This document shows positions 51,702 through 60,773 of a DNA stretch of 64,000 nt, piece after piece; within the stretch, counting starts at the first letter, position 1; the number at the start of each line of letters is the position of its first letter. The notes beneath the pieces were generated by a model. It saw only the letters and a program-made list of their open reading frames with translations, ran no database searches and was not told where the DNA came from. Source of the stretch: Glaciecola sp. 33A (GTDB lineage Bacteria; Pseudomonadota; Gammaproteobacteria; Enterobacterales; Alteromonadaceae); contig NZ_PJAR01000043.1 in assembly GCF_002836745.1 (NCBI RefSeq), positions 62,001 through 126,000 on the forward strand. The letters are read 5' to 3'. A program made the position numbers and the translations under genes.

Positions 51702-53324
51702 ATGCTGCGTTTAACCGATATTAAATTACCCCTCGATCATGATGAGCAGGCACTTGAGCTTGCCATTTTAAGCAAACTTGACATTAGCAAGAGCACTCTA
51801 TTGTCATTTGACTTATTTAAACGGGGTTATGACGCACGCAATAATAGAAATATTCAGCTCATCTATACGCTCGACGTTGAGGTAGAAAAGCAGGAAGAAT
51901 TATTAGCACAGTTTAGCCGTGATCCACATGTGCGCTTAACACCCGATATGCGCTATAAGTTCGTTGCCCAAGCCCCTGCGGATCTTACCCATCGGCCCGT
52001 CGTTGTTGGTCTTGGCCCCTGTGGTTTATTTGCGGCTTTGATTTTGGCACAAATGGGTTTTAAACCTATTATCTTAGAACGTGGAAAGGCCGTACGTGAA
52101 CGCACAAAAGACACCTTTGGTTTTTGGCGCAAACAAGAGCTCAATCCAGAATCAAATGTGCAATTTGGTGAGGGTGGAGCCGGTACTTTTTCAGATGGTA
52201 AACTGTATAGCCAGGTTAAGGATCGCAAGCATTATGGTCGCAAGGTGCTGCACGAATTTGTCGCCGCCGGTGCACCTGAGGAAATCATGTATGTGAGTAA
52301 GCCGCATATAGGTACTTTTAAACTGGTAAACATGGTCGAAAAAATGCGCGAGCAAATTATTGCGCTAGGAGGCGAGTTCCGCTTTAGTACGAGAGTCGAA
52401 AAATTAGATTTAGAGCCTGATAATAAAAATTATAAAATCAAAGGATTATATTTGTCAGGAGGCGATTACATAAGCTGTAAACAGGTTATTTTGGCTATTG
52501 GCCATAGTGCTCGTGATACCTTCACTGCACTCTATGAACAAGGTGTTTACATTGAAGCCAAACCTTTTTCGATAGGTTTTCGCATTGAACATGAACAAAG
52601 TATGATTGATCGCAGCCGCTTTGGTGATAATGTAGGCAACCCAATTTTGGGTGCAGCCGACTACAAGCTCGTGCATCACTGTAAAAATGGCCGCACGGTA
52701 TATAGTTTTTGCATGTGTCCTGGTGGTACTGTGGTAGCTGCAGCATCCGAGCCCGGTCGAGTGGTCACAAATGGAATGAGCCAATACTCAAGGCACGAAC
52801 GCAATGCCAATAGCGCTATTGTTGTTGGAGTGACGCCTGAAGAGGACTACCCGGGTCATCCTTTGGCAGGAATTGAATTGCAACGCAGTTTGGAAGCCTT
52901 GGCATTTGCCGTTGGAGGCGAGAATTATCATGCGCCGGCTCAGTTAATTGGTGACTTTTTAACTGGGAAACCCAGTGCCGAAATCGGTGTGGTTAAACCT
53001 TCATATACGCCAGGCATCACGCTAACTGATTTGAGTAAAGTGGTACCTGATTATGTTATTCATGCGATTCGTGAAGCCATTCCCGCTTTTGATCGTCAAA
53101 TAAAAGGATTTGCTAAACAAGACGGTTTATTAACTGGGGTTGAAACCCGCACCTCTTCACCTATCTGCATCAAGCGCGGGACCGACTATCAAAGTGTGAA
53201 TGTGCAAGGCTTATATCCTGCAGGAGAGGGAGCGGGCTATGCTGGAGGCATATGGTCAGCTGGAATTGATGGCATACGTGTAGCCGAAGCAGTCGCGTTA
53301 GCTATTGCAGGCGAAGCGTCGTAA
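51702..53324 (+). CDS. FAD-dependent oxidoreductase (COG2509 type)
   Basis: 540 residues. An N-terminal domain of about 90 residues is followed by the dinucleotide-binding motif VVVGLGPCGLFAALILAQ (about residues 100-117) and ILERG. Further conserved parts are QFGEGGAGTFSDGKL and, near the C-terminus, GLYPAGEGAGYAGGI. The family consists of uncharacterised FAD-dependent dehydrogenases that are widespread in bacteria; substrate unknown. Confidence 0.88.
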   Translation: MLRLTDIKLPLDHDEQALELAILSKLDISKSTLLSFDLFKRGYDARNNRNIQLIYTLDVEVEKQEELLAQFSRDPHVRLTPDMRYKFVAQAPADLTHRPVVVGLGPCGLFAALILAQMGFKPIILERGKAVRERTKDTFGFWRKQELNPESNVQFGEGGAGTFSDGKLYSQVKDRKHYGRKVLHEFVAAGAPEEIMYVSKPHIGTFKLVNMVEKMREQIIALGGEFRFSTRVEKLDLEPDNKNYKIKGLYLSGGDYISCKQVILAIGHSARDTFTALYEQGVYIEAKPFSIGFRIEHEQSMIDRSRFGDNVGNPILGAADYKLVHHCKNGRTVYSFCMCPGGTVVAAASEPGRVVTNGMSQYSRHERNANSAIVVGVTPEEDYPGHPLAGIELQRSLEALAFAVGGENYHAPAQLIGDFLTGKPSAEIGVVKPSYTPGITLTDLSKVVPDYVIHAIREAIPAFDRQIKGFAKQDGLLTGVETRTSSPICIKRGTDYQSVNVQGLYPAGEGAGYAGGIWSAGIDGIRVAEAVALAIAGEAS

Positions 53325-53392
53325 AAAATATGAACGTGTAACCGTTCTGCAAGTTACTCGCCAGCATTGATGTCTTTATATCTGGATTACGT

Positions 53393-53770
53393 TTACCCCC
53401 CTAACATGTCCCGAAGCTTGCGTTCTGCCAATTCCGCAGGCGTTAAACTGTGTTCATGGTTGCTACTTTGCACTTCTGCCTCGTCACCAAACAAAGCCGC
53501 TAATTGGGCTTCTGCATTCCCTTTCTTTTGCGTTTTTATTGCAAAAACTTGTTCTGATGGTGAAAAGTAATCACAAAAATTTGCTTTCTCTGTGTCTGTT
53601 ACATCCTCTGCACTGGGTTCGTTACATCCATTTCGACCGTCAAATTCTCTACACATTTTGCAAACATGTTGATCGGCATTACAAACAGAGCAATCTTCGC
53701 GCCGCGACATCGGGAAAATAACGTTTTCAAGCAGATTTCCACATTGCCAACAACTAAGCTTTTGAGACAT
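53393..53770 (-). CDS. Zinc-ribbon protein of unknown function
   Basis: 125 residues. The first half holds CxxC pairs (CWQCG, CSVC and CKMC) plus single Cys in NGCNEP and NFCDYF, likely binding two zinc ions. The second half is charged and low in structure, ending AERKLRDMLGG. I do not recognise a named function. It is convergent with the flavoprotein gene. Confidence 0.75.
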   Translation of the reverse strand: MSQKLSCWQCGNLLENVIFPMSRREDCSVCNADQHVCKMCREFDGRNGCNEPSAEDVTDTEKANFCDYFSPSEQVFAIKTQKKGNAEAQLAALFGDEAEVQSSNHEHSLTPAELAERKLRDMLGG

Positions 53771-54068
53771 AAATAGTGCTCCTAAAAGTTAATGTTTTTG
53801 CCTAACACCAGACTAAAACAAACAGAATTTGAGTCAACTTATTGAATATAAATGTAATACCCAATAAAATCATAATATCGATATCACAATAATTATCTTG
53901 AGGTTTTGACTAATTTCAAGCGAAGTTTGTTTAGTGTTAGGCATAAGTAATACTCATTCACTGGCATATAAACTAAATTGTCTTTTAACACGTAGTGTAT
54001 TGACATACTATCCATTTTAAACGCAGGGCCAAAATTTTCGCCCGTTATACTGAGCTATAGACATATTT
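53771..54068. other. Intergenic region with a MITE-like inverted repeat
   Basis: There is no gene. TGCCTAACAC at 53799-53808 has an exact inverted copy, GTGTTAGGCA, at 53934-53943. Imperfect pairing continues inward for about 25 bases, framing 145 bp of AT-rich DNA. No clear target-site duplication. Confidence 0.5.
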
Positions 54069-54887
54069 ATGCATCTCATTTTTTTTGATTTAGATGGCAC
54101 CCTATTAAACGATGCATCTGAAATATCTCCCTTTACCAAAGAGACCCTTATCCTATTGCGAGAAAATGACATAGCCTATACTGTGGCGACAGGGCGAACT
54201 ATGCTGTCGGCTCGAGAGATTGTTGAAGGTCATGATTTTAATTTACCTCAAATTTACAATAATGGGGTAACAGTGTGGGATCCTAAAATTCAACAACTCA
54301 CACTGGAAAATCTGCTTAATCACGCTGAAGTAGCTACGATAATTGATTTAGCACTTTCACACAGAATTACGCCTTTTGTTAATACTATCGAAAACCATCA
54401 TCACTTTATTTTTCACACTGACACACGTCACGATGTCGAAAGAGATCTAGTTCGTAAATATTTTTCTCGTACCAAAGCCAAACTTTTACCGCTAGACGCA
54501 CTGCCGGTCGACAGTCAAGTGACTAATATTAGTATGATTGGTTGCGCTGATACTATTAATGAAATGTGGTTAGAACTTAATACACACCCAAATCTAATTG
54601 CCTACTCCGGACCAACTACGGAGGGTGACACTTTTAGATGGATGGATATTCACCATTGTCGCGCTAGTAAGGGCAATGCGGTTACCAATTTAAAAAAGCA
54701 ATTAGGCGCCAGTAACATTATTTGCTTTGGTGATGGTGATAACGATTTGAGTATGTTTGCGCTTGCAGATGAAAGTTATGCCCCAGAAAACGCAAAAGCC
54801 GAAATTAAAAATTCTGCTAGCGCTGTCATTGGGCATAATCACAAGGATGGCATAGCACACTTTTTGCGTGAACGCTTCTCGCTATAA
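54069..54887 (+). CDS. Cof-type HAD phosphatase
   Basis: 272 residues. Motif I FFDLDGTLL, motif II TVATGRT, a Lys in RASKGNAV and motif IV CFGDGDNDLSMF define the Cof (HAD-IIB) subfamily with a large C2 cap. Such enzymes dephosphorylate sugar phosphates or cofactors; the substrate cannot be told. Confidence 0.92.
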   Translation: MHLIFFDLDGTLLNDASEISPFTKETLILLRENDIAYTVATGRTMLSAREIVEGHDFNLPQIYNNGVTVWDPKIQQLTLENLLNHAEVATIIDLALSHRITPFVNTIENHHHFIFHTDTRHDVERDLVRKYFSRTKAKLLPLDALPVDSQVTNISMIGCADTINEMWLELNTHPNLIAYSGPTTEGDTFRWMDIHHCRASKGNAVTNLKKQLGASNIICFGDGDNDLSMFALADESYAPENAKAEIKNSASAVIGHNHKDGIAHFLRERFSL

Positions 54888-55066
54888 AAGCCCTAAGGCA
54901 TCCTTGTGCTAAAAGTAAATGGATTTAATCGTCTGCCAACTATCATACTTTTTTTAAAAGTTTTCGAATCATGTATGCAATGCGGCATCAATTGCTTTCT
55001 CTATACAAGCGCTTACGCGCTTTACAAAGCTGGCTTTGAAATAGAAGCATAAACTAAGGATTTAAA

Positions 55067-55696
55067 GTGAAATCACTATTACCAATATTTGCATCAATTT
55101 TTGTGGCGGGATGTTCTGTGGTCGGTCAAAGTAATGTAGATACTGCACCCTATACTGTACTGAAATCTGACGATATTCAGAAAATTGAAGTTCGCAAATA
55201 TGATTCAATGATATTGGTTTCAACAAGTATGTCTGGAAAAAATGGTAACAGTGCATTTAGAGAATTATTTAAATACATTGGCGGCGCGAATGAGGGCGCA
55301 ACGCAGATAGCCATGACTGCTCCGGTTATCATGGATAATAAAAAAATCACAAAAAAAGGCACGGAAATTTCGATGACCGCTCCTGTGTTTATGAATGAAA
55401 GCGCTGACACTTCCTTAATGTCATTCGTTATGCCCAACGATTTCACCCTAGAGACGACGCCGAAACCCACTAATCCTGATGTTAAGGTGAGTGAACTTAA
55501 AGACTACAAAGTCGCTGCTATTCAGTTTAGTGGCACACTCAGTGACAGCAACGTAGATGAACACACAATAATTCTCAGCGCTTGGATTACTAATAACGGC
55601 TATACCGCTATAAATAAGCCGGTAAAAGCTGGCTACAACGGACCTTTTACTCTGCCAATGATGCGCCGAAATGAAGTGTTGATTGAGGTTAGATAG
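55067..55696 (+). CDS. SOUL heme-binding-family lipoprotein
   Basis: 209 residues from a GTG start with AAGGA 6 bp upstream. A short lipoprotein signal ends in VAGC (Cys at about residue 16). The body is the SOUL domain, with the typical repeated pattern MTAPVIM and MTAPVFM. SOUL proteins bind heme in animals; in bacteria the ligand is unproven. Confidence 0.9.
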   Translation: MKSLLPIFASIFVAGCSVVGQSNVDTAPYTVLKSDDIQKIEVRKYDSMILVSTSMSGKNGNSAFRELFKYIGGANEGATQIAMTAPVIMDNKKITKKGTEISMTAPVFMNESADTSLMSFVMPNDFTLETTPKPTNPDVKVSELKDYKVAAIQFSGTLSDSNVDEHTIILSAWITNNGYTAINKPVKAGYNGPFTLPMMRRNEVLIEVR

Positions 55697-55842
55697 TCTC
55701 CCTTTACTGTGCCAATAATACACAGACTGAGAAACATAAAAACTAGACCTGAATAATGTTTTCAAGGATCCAAGCGGCTGTTGACTCAACGTCGATATTT
55801 TTTAACGATGCTCAGGCTGCGTTTTTAATTTAAAACAGCTAC

Positions 55843-56691
55843 CTACGCAAATACCAACGTTTTGTTCTGATGGATAATAATGCGGTCCTGTAAGTGATAT
55901 CGAATACCATTGGCTAATGCATTCACTTCACACCGCTTACCCTTTCGCACCATATCTTGAGCAGAGTCACTGTGACTAATACGCAAGACTTCCTGTTCAA
56001 TTATGGGCCCATCATCAAGATCGGAAGTCACGTAATGACAGGTAGCACCAATTAACTTTACACCTCTTTCATAAGCCTGTTGATAAGGCTTTGCACCAGC
56101 GAAAGAGGGTAGAAAACTATGGTGGATATTGATCGCTTTCCCAGCCAGTTTGTGGCACAGATAATTTGGCACGATTTGCATGAATCGGGCCAGTACTGTT
56201 AAATCTATTTGATAATATTCGAGTAAACTCTCTACTTCCTTAAATGCTTTTGTTTTATCTGAAAAGTCAATAAAGTGAAACGGAACTTTATACCAGTCAG
56301 CATACTCTCGCATCGTTTCATGGTTGGCGATAATACATGGAATGTTGCATTGCAGTTCGCCAGTGTGCCATCGATGTAGTACATCAATTAAGCAATGAGA
56401 CTCCCTGCTTGCCAACAGAGCAACGTTCATATTTTTCTGTGAATCATTAAGGGTCCAGCGCATCTCATAACGTTCGGCTACTTTACTAAACGCGCTTACA
56501 AAGTGCTCATGATCCACTGCAATCGACTTCGCATCTATTTCGTGGCGCATAAAAAACCGATTAAGTTGCAAGTCTGAGTGATGACTGGCTTCGAGAATGT
56601 TCGCGCCATACTCTGAGAGGAATTGCGATACAGCAGCCACTAGTCCAGTTTGGTCGGGACAATCGATAACAAGGCGGTAAGTAGATTGCAA
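55843..56691 (-). CDS. purU: Formyltetrahydrofolate deformylase PurU
   Basis: 282 residues (E. coli 280). An N-terminal ACT domain (about residues 4-85, IDCPDQTGLVAAVSQFL) is followed by a formyl-transferase domain with HHSFLPSFAGAKPYQQAYERG and TSDLDDGPIIEQ. It splits 10-formyl-THF into formate and THF, balancing one-carbon units and supplying formate for purine synthesis. Confidence 0.95.
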   Translation of the reverse strand: MQSTYRLVIDCPDQTGLVAAVSQFLSEYGANILEASHHSDLQLNRFFMRHEIDAKSIAVDHEHFVSAFSKVAERYEMRWTLNDSQKNMNVALLASRESHCLIDVLHRWHTGELQCNIPCIIANHETMREYADWYKVPFHFIDFSDKTKAFKEVESLLEYYQIDLTVLARFMQIVPNYLCHKLAGKAINIHHSFLPSFAGAKPYQQAYERGVKLIGATCHYVTSDLDDGPIIEQEVLRISHSDSAQDMVRKGKRCEVNALANGIRYHLQDRIIIHQNKTLVFA

Positions 56692-56999
56692 AGCCAGTTT
56701 TCCTTTTGCGCAGATAAAGTTATGTTATGGATCCAAAGTATACCGTGAGTACTTTTTAATTGATAACGTATTTTACGGTCTACATTTTGCTTTGTTGAAA
56801 TAAAGGTCAGGCTTTATTGTGATCTATATCAATTCCGTTGTCGCTAAATATAGCGGATAGACTAAAGTTTATAGCGGATAGACTATAGTTGCATTATTGT
56901 CATATGTAATTTGTATTATAGATATTTAACAAATAAGCAGTGAACGAATTTAGGGCCGTATTTTATTTAACAATTAAGTCACGCAAAAAAGGAATGGAT
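56692..56999. promoter_or_regulatory. Divergent control region between purU and phaB
   Basis: A 308-bp spacer with three signals. An FNR/CRP-like half-symmetric box, GTGAT-CTAT-ATCAA, is at 56819-56832 (one mismatch to TTGAT-N4-ATCAA). A 21-bp tandem duplication with one mismatch is at 56849-56869 and 56870-56890. An AT-rich promoter area for phaB is at about 56889-56925 (TTGCAT, TATTAT). The direct targets are inferred. Confidence 0.5.
56849..56890 (+). repeat. 21-bp tandem duplication upstream of phaB
   Basis: TATAGCGGATAGACTAAAGTT is followed directly by the same 21 bases with one A-to-T change. It ends at the likely -35 region of phaB, so it may be a duplicated regulator site. Confidence 0.85.
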
Positions 57000-57722
57000 A
57001 TGACTAGAGTAGCATTAGTTACAGGCGGAACTCGTGGAATTGGTGAAGCGATTTGTAAGAAGCTTTTCGAGAAAGGTTACAAAGTTGTTGCTAATTACGG
57101 AGGTAATGATGTTAAAGCCACTGAATTTACTGTACGAACTGGTATTCCAGCAGCAAAATTTGATGTATCAAATTTTGAGCAAACAGCTGCTGGAATAGCT
57201 AAAATTGAAAGTGAATATGGTCCAATTGATATTTTAGTCAATAACGCCGGAATTACTAGAGATGGCACAATGCACCGAATGAGTTTTGAGCAATGGAATG
57301 CTGTTATTCAAACCAACTTGGCTTCTTGTTTTAATACTTGTCGTGCGGTGATTGATGGCATGCGTAGCAGAGACTTTGGTCGTATCGTTAACGTCGGATC
57401 CGTAAACGGTCAAGCAGGTCAATATGGCCAGGTTAACTACGCTGCCGCTAAGTCGGGTATCCATGGCTTTACTAAAGCACTGGCGTTAGAAAGTGCGAGT
57501 AAAGGTATTACTGTAAATGCTATTGCTCCTGGATACGTCGACACCGATATGGTGCGAGCGGTACCGCCAGAGGTTTTGGTGAAAATTATCAGAACCATCC
57601 CGGTGGGCCGTTTAGGTAAACCTGAAGATATTGCAAACAGTGTGGCTTTTTTAGTCGATGACGAATCAAGCTTTATTACTGGGTCAACATTGTCCATTAA
57701 TGGTGGTCAACATATGTATTAA
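57000..57722 (+). CDS. phaB: Acetoacetyl-CoA reductase PhaB
   Basis: 240 residues from the ATG at 57000 (AAGGA 6 bp upstream; an ATG at 56994 is too close). Short-chain dehydrogenase: NADP-binding TGGTRGIG (about residues 8-15), NNAGITRDG, and the catalytic Ser (VGSVNGQ), Tyr and Lys (YAAAKSG). VNAIAPGYVDTDMV is typical of PhaB/FabG. The PHB locus next to it favours PhaB: reduction of acetoacetyl-CoA to (R)-3-hydroxybutyryl-CoA. Confidence 0.92.
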   Translation: MTRVALVTGGTRGIGEAICKKLFEKGYKVVANYGGNDVKATEFTVRTGIPAAKFDVSNFEQTAAGIAKIESEYGPIDILVNNAGITRDGTMHRMSFEQWNAVIQTNLASCFNTCRAVIDGMRSRDFGRIVNVGSVNGQAGQYGQVNYAAAKSGIHGFTKALALESASKGITVNAIAPGYVDTDMVRAVPPEVLVKIIRTIPVGRLGKPEDIANSVAFLVDDESSFITGSTLSINGGQHMY

Positions 57723-57816
57723 ATTGGTGCATGAGCACCAATATGTATCAATTAGTTGCGTGATTAACTGCTTTATCATTTTTAATATACGGAACTAATT
57801 GTGAATACAAACGTGT

Positions 57817-57846
57817 AAATAAGGAGGCTATGTGGCCTCCTTATTT
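57817..57846. terminator. Bidirectional terminator between phaB and the transglycosylase gene
   Basis: A perfect 12-bp stem, AAATAAGGAGGC (57817-57828) with GCCTCCTTATTT (57835-57846), and a 6-base loop. A second hairpin, ATTGGTGC/GCACCAAT (57723-57742), follows the phaB stop directly but lacks a T run. Confidence 0.75.
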
Positions 57847-57880
57847 ATCTCTACTAGTGACGTTGACGTCAGCAGAGAAA

Positions 57881-57950
57881 GCACCTAAAAAGAAGCACCT
57901 AAAAAGAAGCACCTAAAAAGAAGCACCTAAAAAGAAGCACCTAAAAAGCA
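57881..57950. repeat. Five tandem copies of a 14-bp unit at the 3' end of the transglycosylase gene
   Basis: GCACCTAAAAAGAA occurs four times in a row (57881-57936); a fifth copy (57937-57950) differs by one base. The stop codon of the gene (57941-57943, TAG on the minus strand) lies in the fifth copy. It looks like a slippage-prone minisatellite. Confidence 0.92.
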
Positions 57951-59164
57951 AGTATGGCGTTGAAGGTCGCGGTTGACGGAAATCCATCGGCGATCATATT
58001 ATTACGATCTTGAAATTCACGAATACCGGCTCTAGTTGCAGGGCCAATAATGCCGTCTGCACCACCAACATTTATACCCATGCCATTTAACTTGCGTTGC
58101 ATTTGCGCCATTTGGTTAATGCTATACTTGGGTAATTCAGGTAAAGGCTTACTCAACTCATCATTACCCAAAATACGATTGGCAAGTTGTCCAACAGCAA
58201 TGCCGTAAAACTCCGAATTATTCCATCTCAAAATGACATTAAAGTTGTGATAGGTCAAAAATACAGGTCCTTTATAACCAGCGGGCACAATTAATTTTGA
58301 TGGAATGTCGGATTGTCCAATCGTTCTGCCATCGGCTTTTGTAATATGTAAATCCGACCAGTGGCTAACCGGTTTTCTTTCATTAGTGACGCTGGCATAA
58401 TTGAAGTCGGCGGGCAGCAATACCTCACGGCCCCATCTTAGTCCGGGTTTCCAACCTAGTTGGTTCAAAAAATTAGCAGCCGAAGTGAGTGCATCTTTTT
58501 CGCTATTCCATAGGTCTGCTTTACCATCACCGTCGCCGTCGATGGCATATTTGGTGTAAGCGGTGGGCATAAACTGTGTATGTCCCATAGCCCCAGCCCA
58601 CGAGCCAATCATTTGTTCTTTGCTAAGCGACTCTCTATCCATGAGTTTCAGTGCAAGCATTAACTCGCCAGTGAAATAGTCGCTGCGACGAGGGTCACAA
58701 GCCAATGTTGCCAATGAATCAAGTGTCGACATTTTACCTTTATAGGTGCCGAAATTAGTTTCAAGGCCCCAAAATGCAAGCAAATAATGCCCCGGAATTC
58801 CATATTTTTTGGTCAATCCGGTTAAAAATTCTTGGTTCTCAATTAAGGCTTTGCGGCCTTTTTCAATACGCCATTTATTCACTCTAGCGCTGTAATAACT
58901 GGGGAATGTTTGCACAAATTCAGGTTGATTACGGTCATACTCTAACACTTTTGGAACTTGCATTAAGTTGGGGATTTCAGCCGCTATACGAGTTTCTGAA
59001 ACGCCTTGCTGGGATGCGATTTGTGCAAGTGACACTTTGCATTCAGCAAAATTTTGCTGTTTTTTGGCTGACGGGTCCACCATTGTTTGTGCGTAGGACA
59101 AGGTTGACATTGAGACTGCGATTAAAAGCGAAGATATGTAAATAAGTACACGAAATTTTCGCAT
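57941..59164 (-). CDS. Lytic murein transglycosylase, MltB family
   Basis: 407 residues from the ATG at 59164, which opens a normal signal peptide ending SYAQ (about residues 1-26); longer in-frame starts at 59203 and 59236 are possible. The transglycosylase domain (about 45-335) contains the catalytic Glu in AFWGLETNFGTYKG and MGHTQFMPTAYTKYA. A C-terminal peptidoglycan-binding domain (about 345-405, GADGIIGPATRAGIREFQ) follows. It cleaves murein glycan strands in the periplasm. Confidence 0.92.
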   Translation of the reverse strand: MRKFRVLIYISSLLIAVSMSTLSYAQTMVDPSAKKQQNFAECKVSLAQIASQQGVSETRIAAEIPNLMQVPKVLEYDRNQPEFVQTFPSYYSARVNKWRIEKGRKALIENQEFLTGLTKKYGIPGHYLLAFWGLETNFGTYKGKMSTLDSLATLACDPRRSDYFTGELMLALKLMDRESLSKEQMIGSWAGAMGHTQFMPTAYTKYAIDGDGDGKADLWNSEKDALTSAANFLNQLGWKPGLRWGREVLLPADFNYASVTNERKPVSHWSDLHITKADGRTIGQSDIPSKLIVPAGYKGPVFLTYHNFNVILRWNNSEFYGIAVGQLANRILGNDELSKPLPELPKYSINQMAQMQRKLNGMGINVGGADGIIGPATRAGIREFQDRNNMIADGFPSTATFNAILAF

Positions 59165-59310
59165 CTTTGATGACCTGTTAATTTGAGAAAGCGGTCGAAA
59201 CATAATAGTAATTATCCCTAATGCTAAAAATATCAATTGCTTTGACTACATTAAACGTAGGTTAAATGCAGATACATAGATTATTACTCATACTGACCAT
59301 CAAATATACA

Positions 59311-59334
59311 AAAAGTGCGAGAGTTCGCACTTTT
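59311..59334 (-). terminator. Terminator downstream of phaZ
   Basis: A perfect 10-bp stem, AAAAGTGCGA (59311-59320) with TCGCACTTTT (59325-59334), and a GAGT loop. On the minus strand it is followed by a T run, ending the phaZ transcript 46 bp after its stop. Confidence 0.8.
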
Positions 59335-59379
59335 CGATTGTTGTTAACGCCATCACCGGGCTATATATTTACACGCATT

Positions 59380-60597
59380 TCAGGAATATTTATCAATAAA
59401 TTCTGTTACTAATGGGCGGATATTCTTACGGTACATCGAGCCACTAAATATCCCGTAGTGACCAGCACCTAGCTGGGTATGATGTTTACGCATATTTTTT
59501 GGTATTTTTTGGCAAATATCTTGAGCAGCTTCAGTTTGCCCAATACCACAAATATCGTCTTCCGCACCCTCAACTGTCATCAGCGGCGTATTGGTAATTG
59601 CATTAAAGTCAACAGGCTTGCCAGCATATGTGATGGTTCCATTGGCTAACTCGTTATTTTTGAATACACGCTCGATGGTTTCTAAATAAAACTCTGCTGG
59701 CATATCTAAAACAGACAAATACTCATCGTAGAACGCTCTAAAGCGATCGGTATCTTCTGTCTCACCAATTAATAAATTCTGAAAATACTCCTGATGCTTC
59801 TTAATGTGAGTTTCCTTATTCATTGAAAGAAACCCACCGAGTTGCATAAATCCAGGGTAAACCTTTCTGCCCTCACCAGAATAACCTGTCGGAACTGTTT
59901 GAATAGCAACATTTTCAAACCAGCTCATTGGGTGTTCGTGTGAAAATTCATTCACCCGAGTTGGATTTTTACTAGTATCAATCGGACCTGCCATTAAGGT
60001 CAATGACTTCGGTATATTAGGATTTTTTTCTTGTGCCATCACTGCTGTTGCAATTAATGCTTGCACAGTAGGCTGGCAAATAGCAATCAAATGCGTTTCG
60101 GGCCCTAAATTGTTCATAAAATCGATTAAATAACTGACATAACAATCGAATGAGAATGGACCTTCTTCTAATGGAACGTCACGTGCGTCGAGCCAATCAG
60201 TAATATAAACTTCGTGGCGCGGTAAGAGAGCTTCAACAGTGCCTTTCAATAGAGTCGAATGGTGTCCAGATAGCGGTGCGACTAGCAGCACTTTGTCTTT
60301 GTCAGTTTGTCCTGCTTTGCTAAAATGAATTAGATTGCAAAAGGGTTTTCCTAATACTATTTCTTCTTTAACGGCCACCGCTTTACCATTTACATCAACC
60401 GTTGTGATATGAAAACCTAATTTGTCATAACGCTGTGTGAGTCGCATCGCTGATTCAAGCGTGGCGCTCGCAACACGGCCGCTCCAAGTATGCGAATATG
60501 GATTACTGGGATGTGAAATAAGCTCGTTAAGGAAGTAAAAACCTTCGCTCATTAATTGTCCGCTTTTTGCAAAATAATCGAATGCTTGATACTTCAT
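59380..60597 (-). CDS. phaZ: Intracellular PHB depolymerase PhaZ
   Basis: 405 residues from the ATG at 60597, 5 bp after AGGAG (a GTG at 60600 is alternative). It is an intracellular-type depolymerase: the nucleophile is Cys174 in AICQPTVQ (Cys replaces the Ser of lipases), with Asp in VEGAEDDICGIGQ and His in LGAGHYGIFSG. It breaks stored PHB granules into 3-hydroxybutyrate units. It lies after a terminator downstream of phaP, so it may have its own promoter. Confidence 0.93.
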   Translation of the reverse strand: MKYQAFDYFAKSGQLMSEGFYFLNELISHPSNPYSHTWSGRVASATLESAMRLTQRYDKLGFHITTVDVNGKAVAVKEEIVLGKPFCNLIHFSKAGQTDKDKVLLVAPLSGHHSTLLKGTVEALLPRHEVYITDWLDARDVPLEEGPFSFDCYVSYLIDFMNNLGPETHLIAICQPTVQALIATAVMAQEKNPNIPKSLTLMAGPIDTSKNPTRVNEFSHEHPMSWFENVAIQTVPTGYSGEGRKVYPGFMQLGGFLSMNKETHIKKHQEYFQNLLIGETEDTDRFRAFYDEYLSVLDMPAEFYLETIERVFKNNELANGTITYAGKPVDFNAITNTPLMTVEGAEDDICGIGQTEAAQDICQKIPKNMRKHHTQLGAGHYGIFSGSMYRKNIRPLVTEFIDKYS

Positions 60598-60676
60598 CAC
60601 GTCTCCTAATGCTCCAATGCAAGCAACCGAATTGGGCAGATGCTGGATAATTGCTTTTTAACAGTTATTGTTGAGT

Positions 60677-60724
60677 AAAAAAAACTCCAATTACCGAGAT
60701 TGTCAAATCCCTGTGATTGGAGTT
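60677..60724 (-). terminator. Rho-independent terminator after phaP
   Basis: Stem AACTCCAAT/ATTGGAGTT (60683-60691 with 60716-60724) with a 24-base loop. On the minus strand it is followed by eight T (60684-60677). It should reduce transcription from phaP into phaZ. Confidence 0.7.
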
Positions 60725-60773
60725 ACTTTATATCTTTATACAAACCTAATCGGTGAGCACAGACCATGACGTA

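Noticed and set aside
54000-54005. Perfect TTGACA as promoter of the Cof-type HAD gene
   Set aside because: No acceptable -10 hexamer lies 15-19 bp downstream.
55007-55022. AAGCGC-TTAC-GCGCTT hairpin as terminator of the Cof-type HAD gene
   Set aside because: No T run follows, and it lies 120 bp after the stop and close to the next gene.
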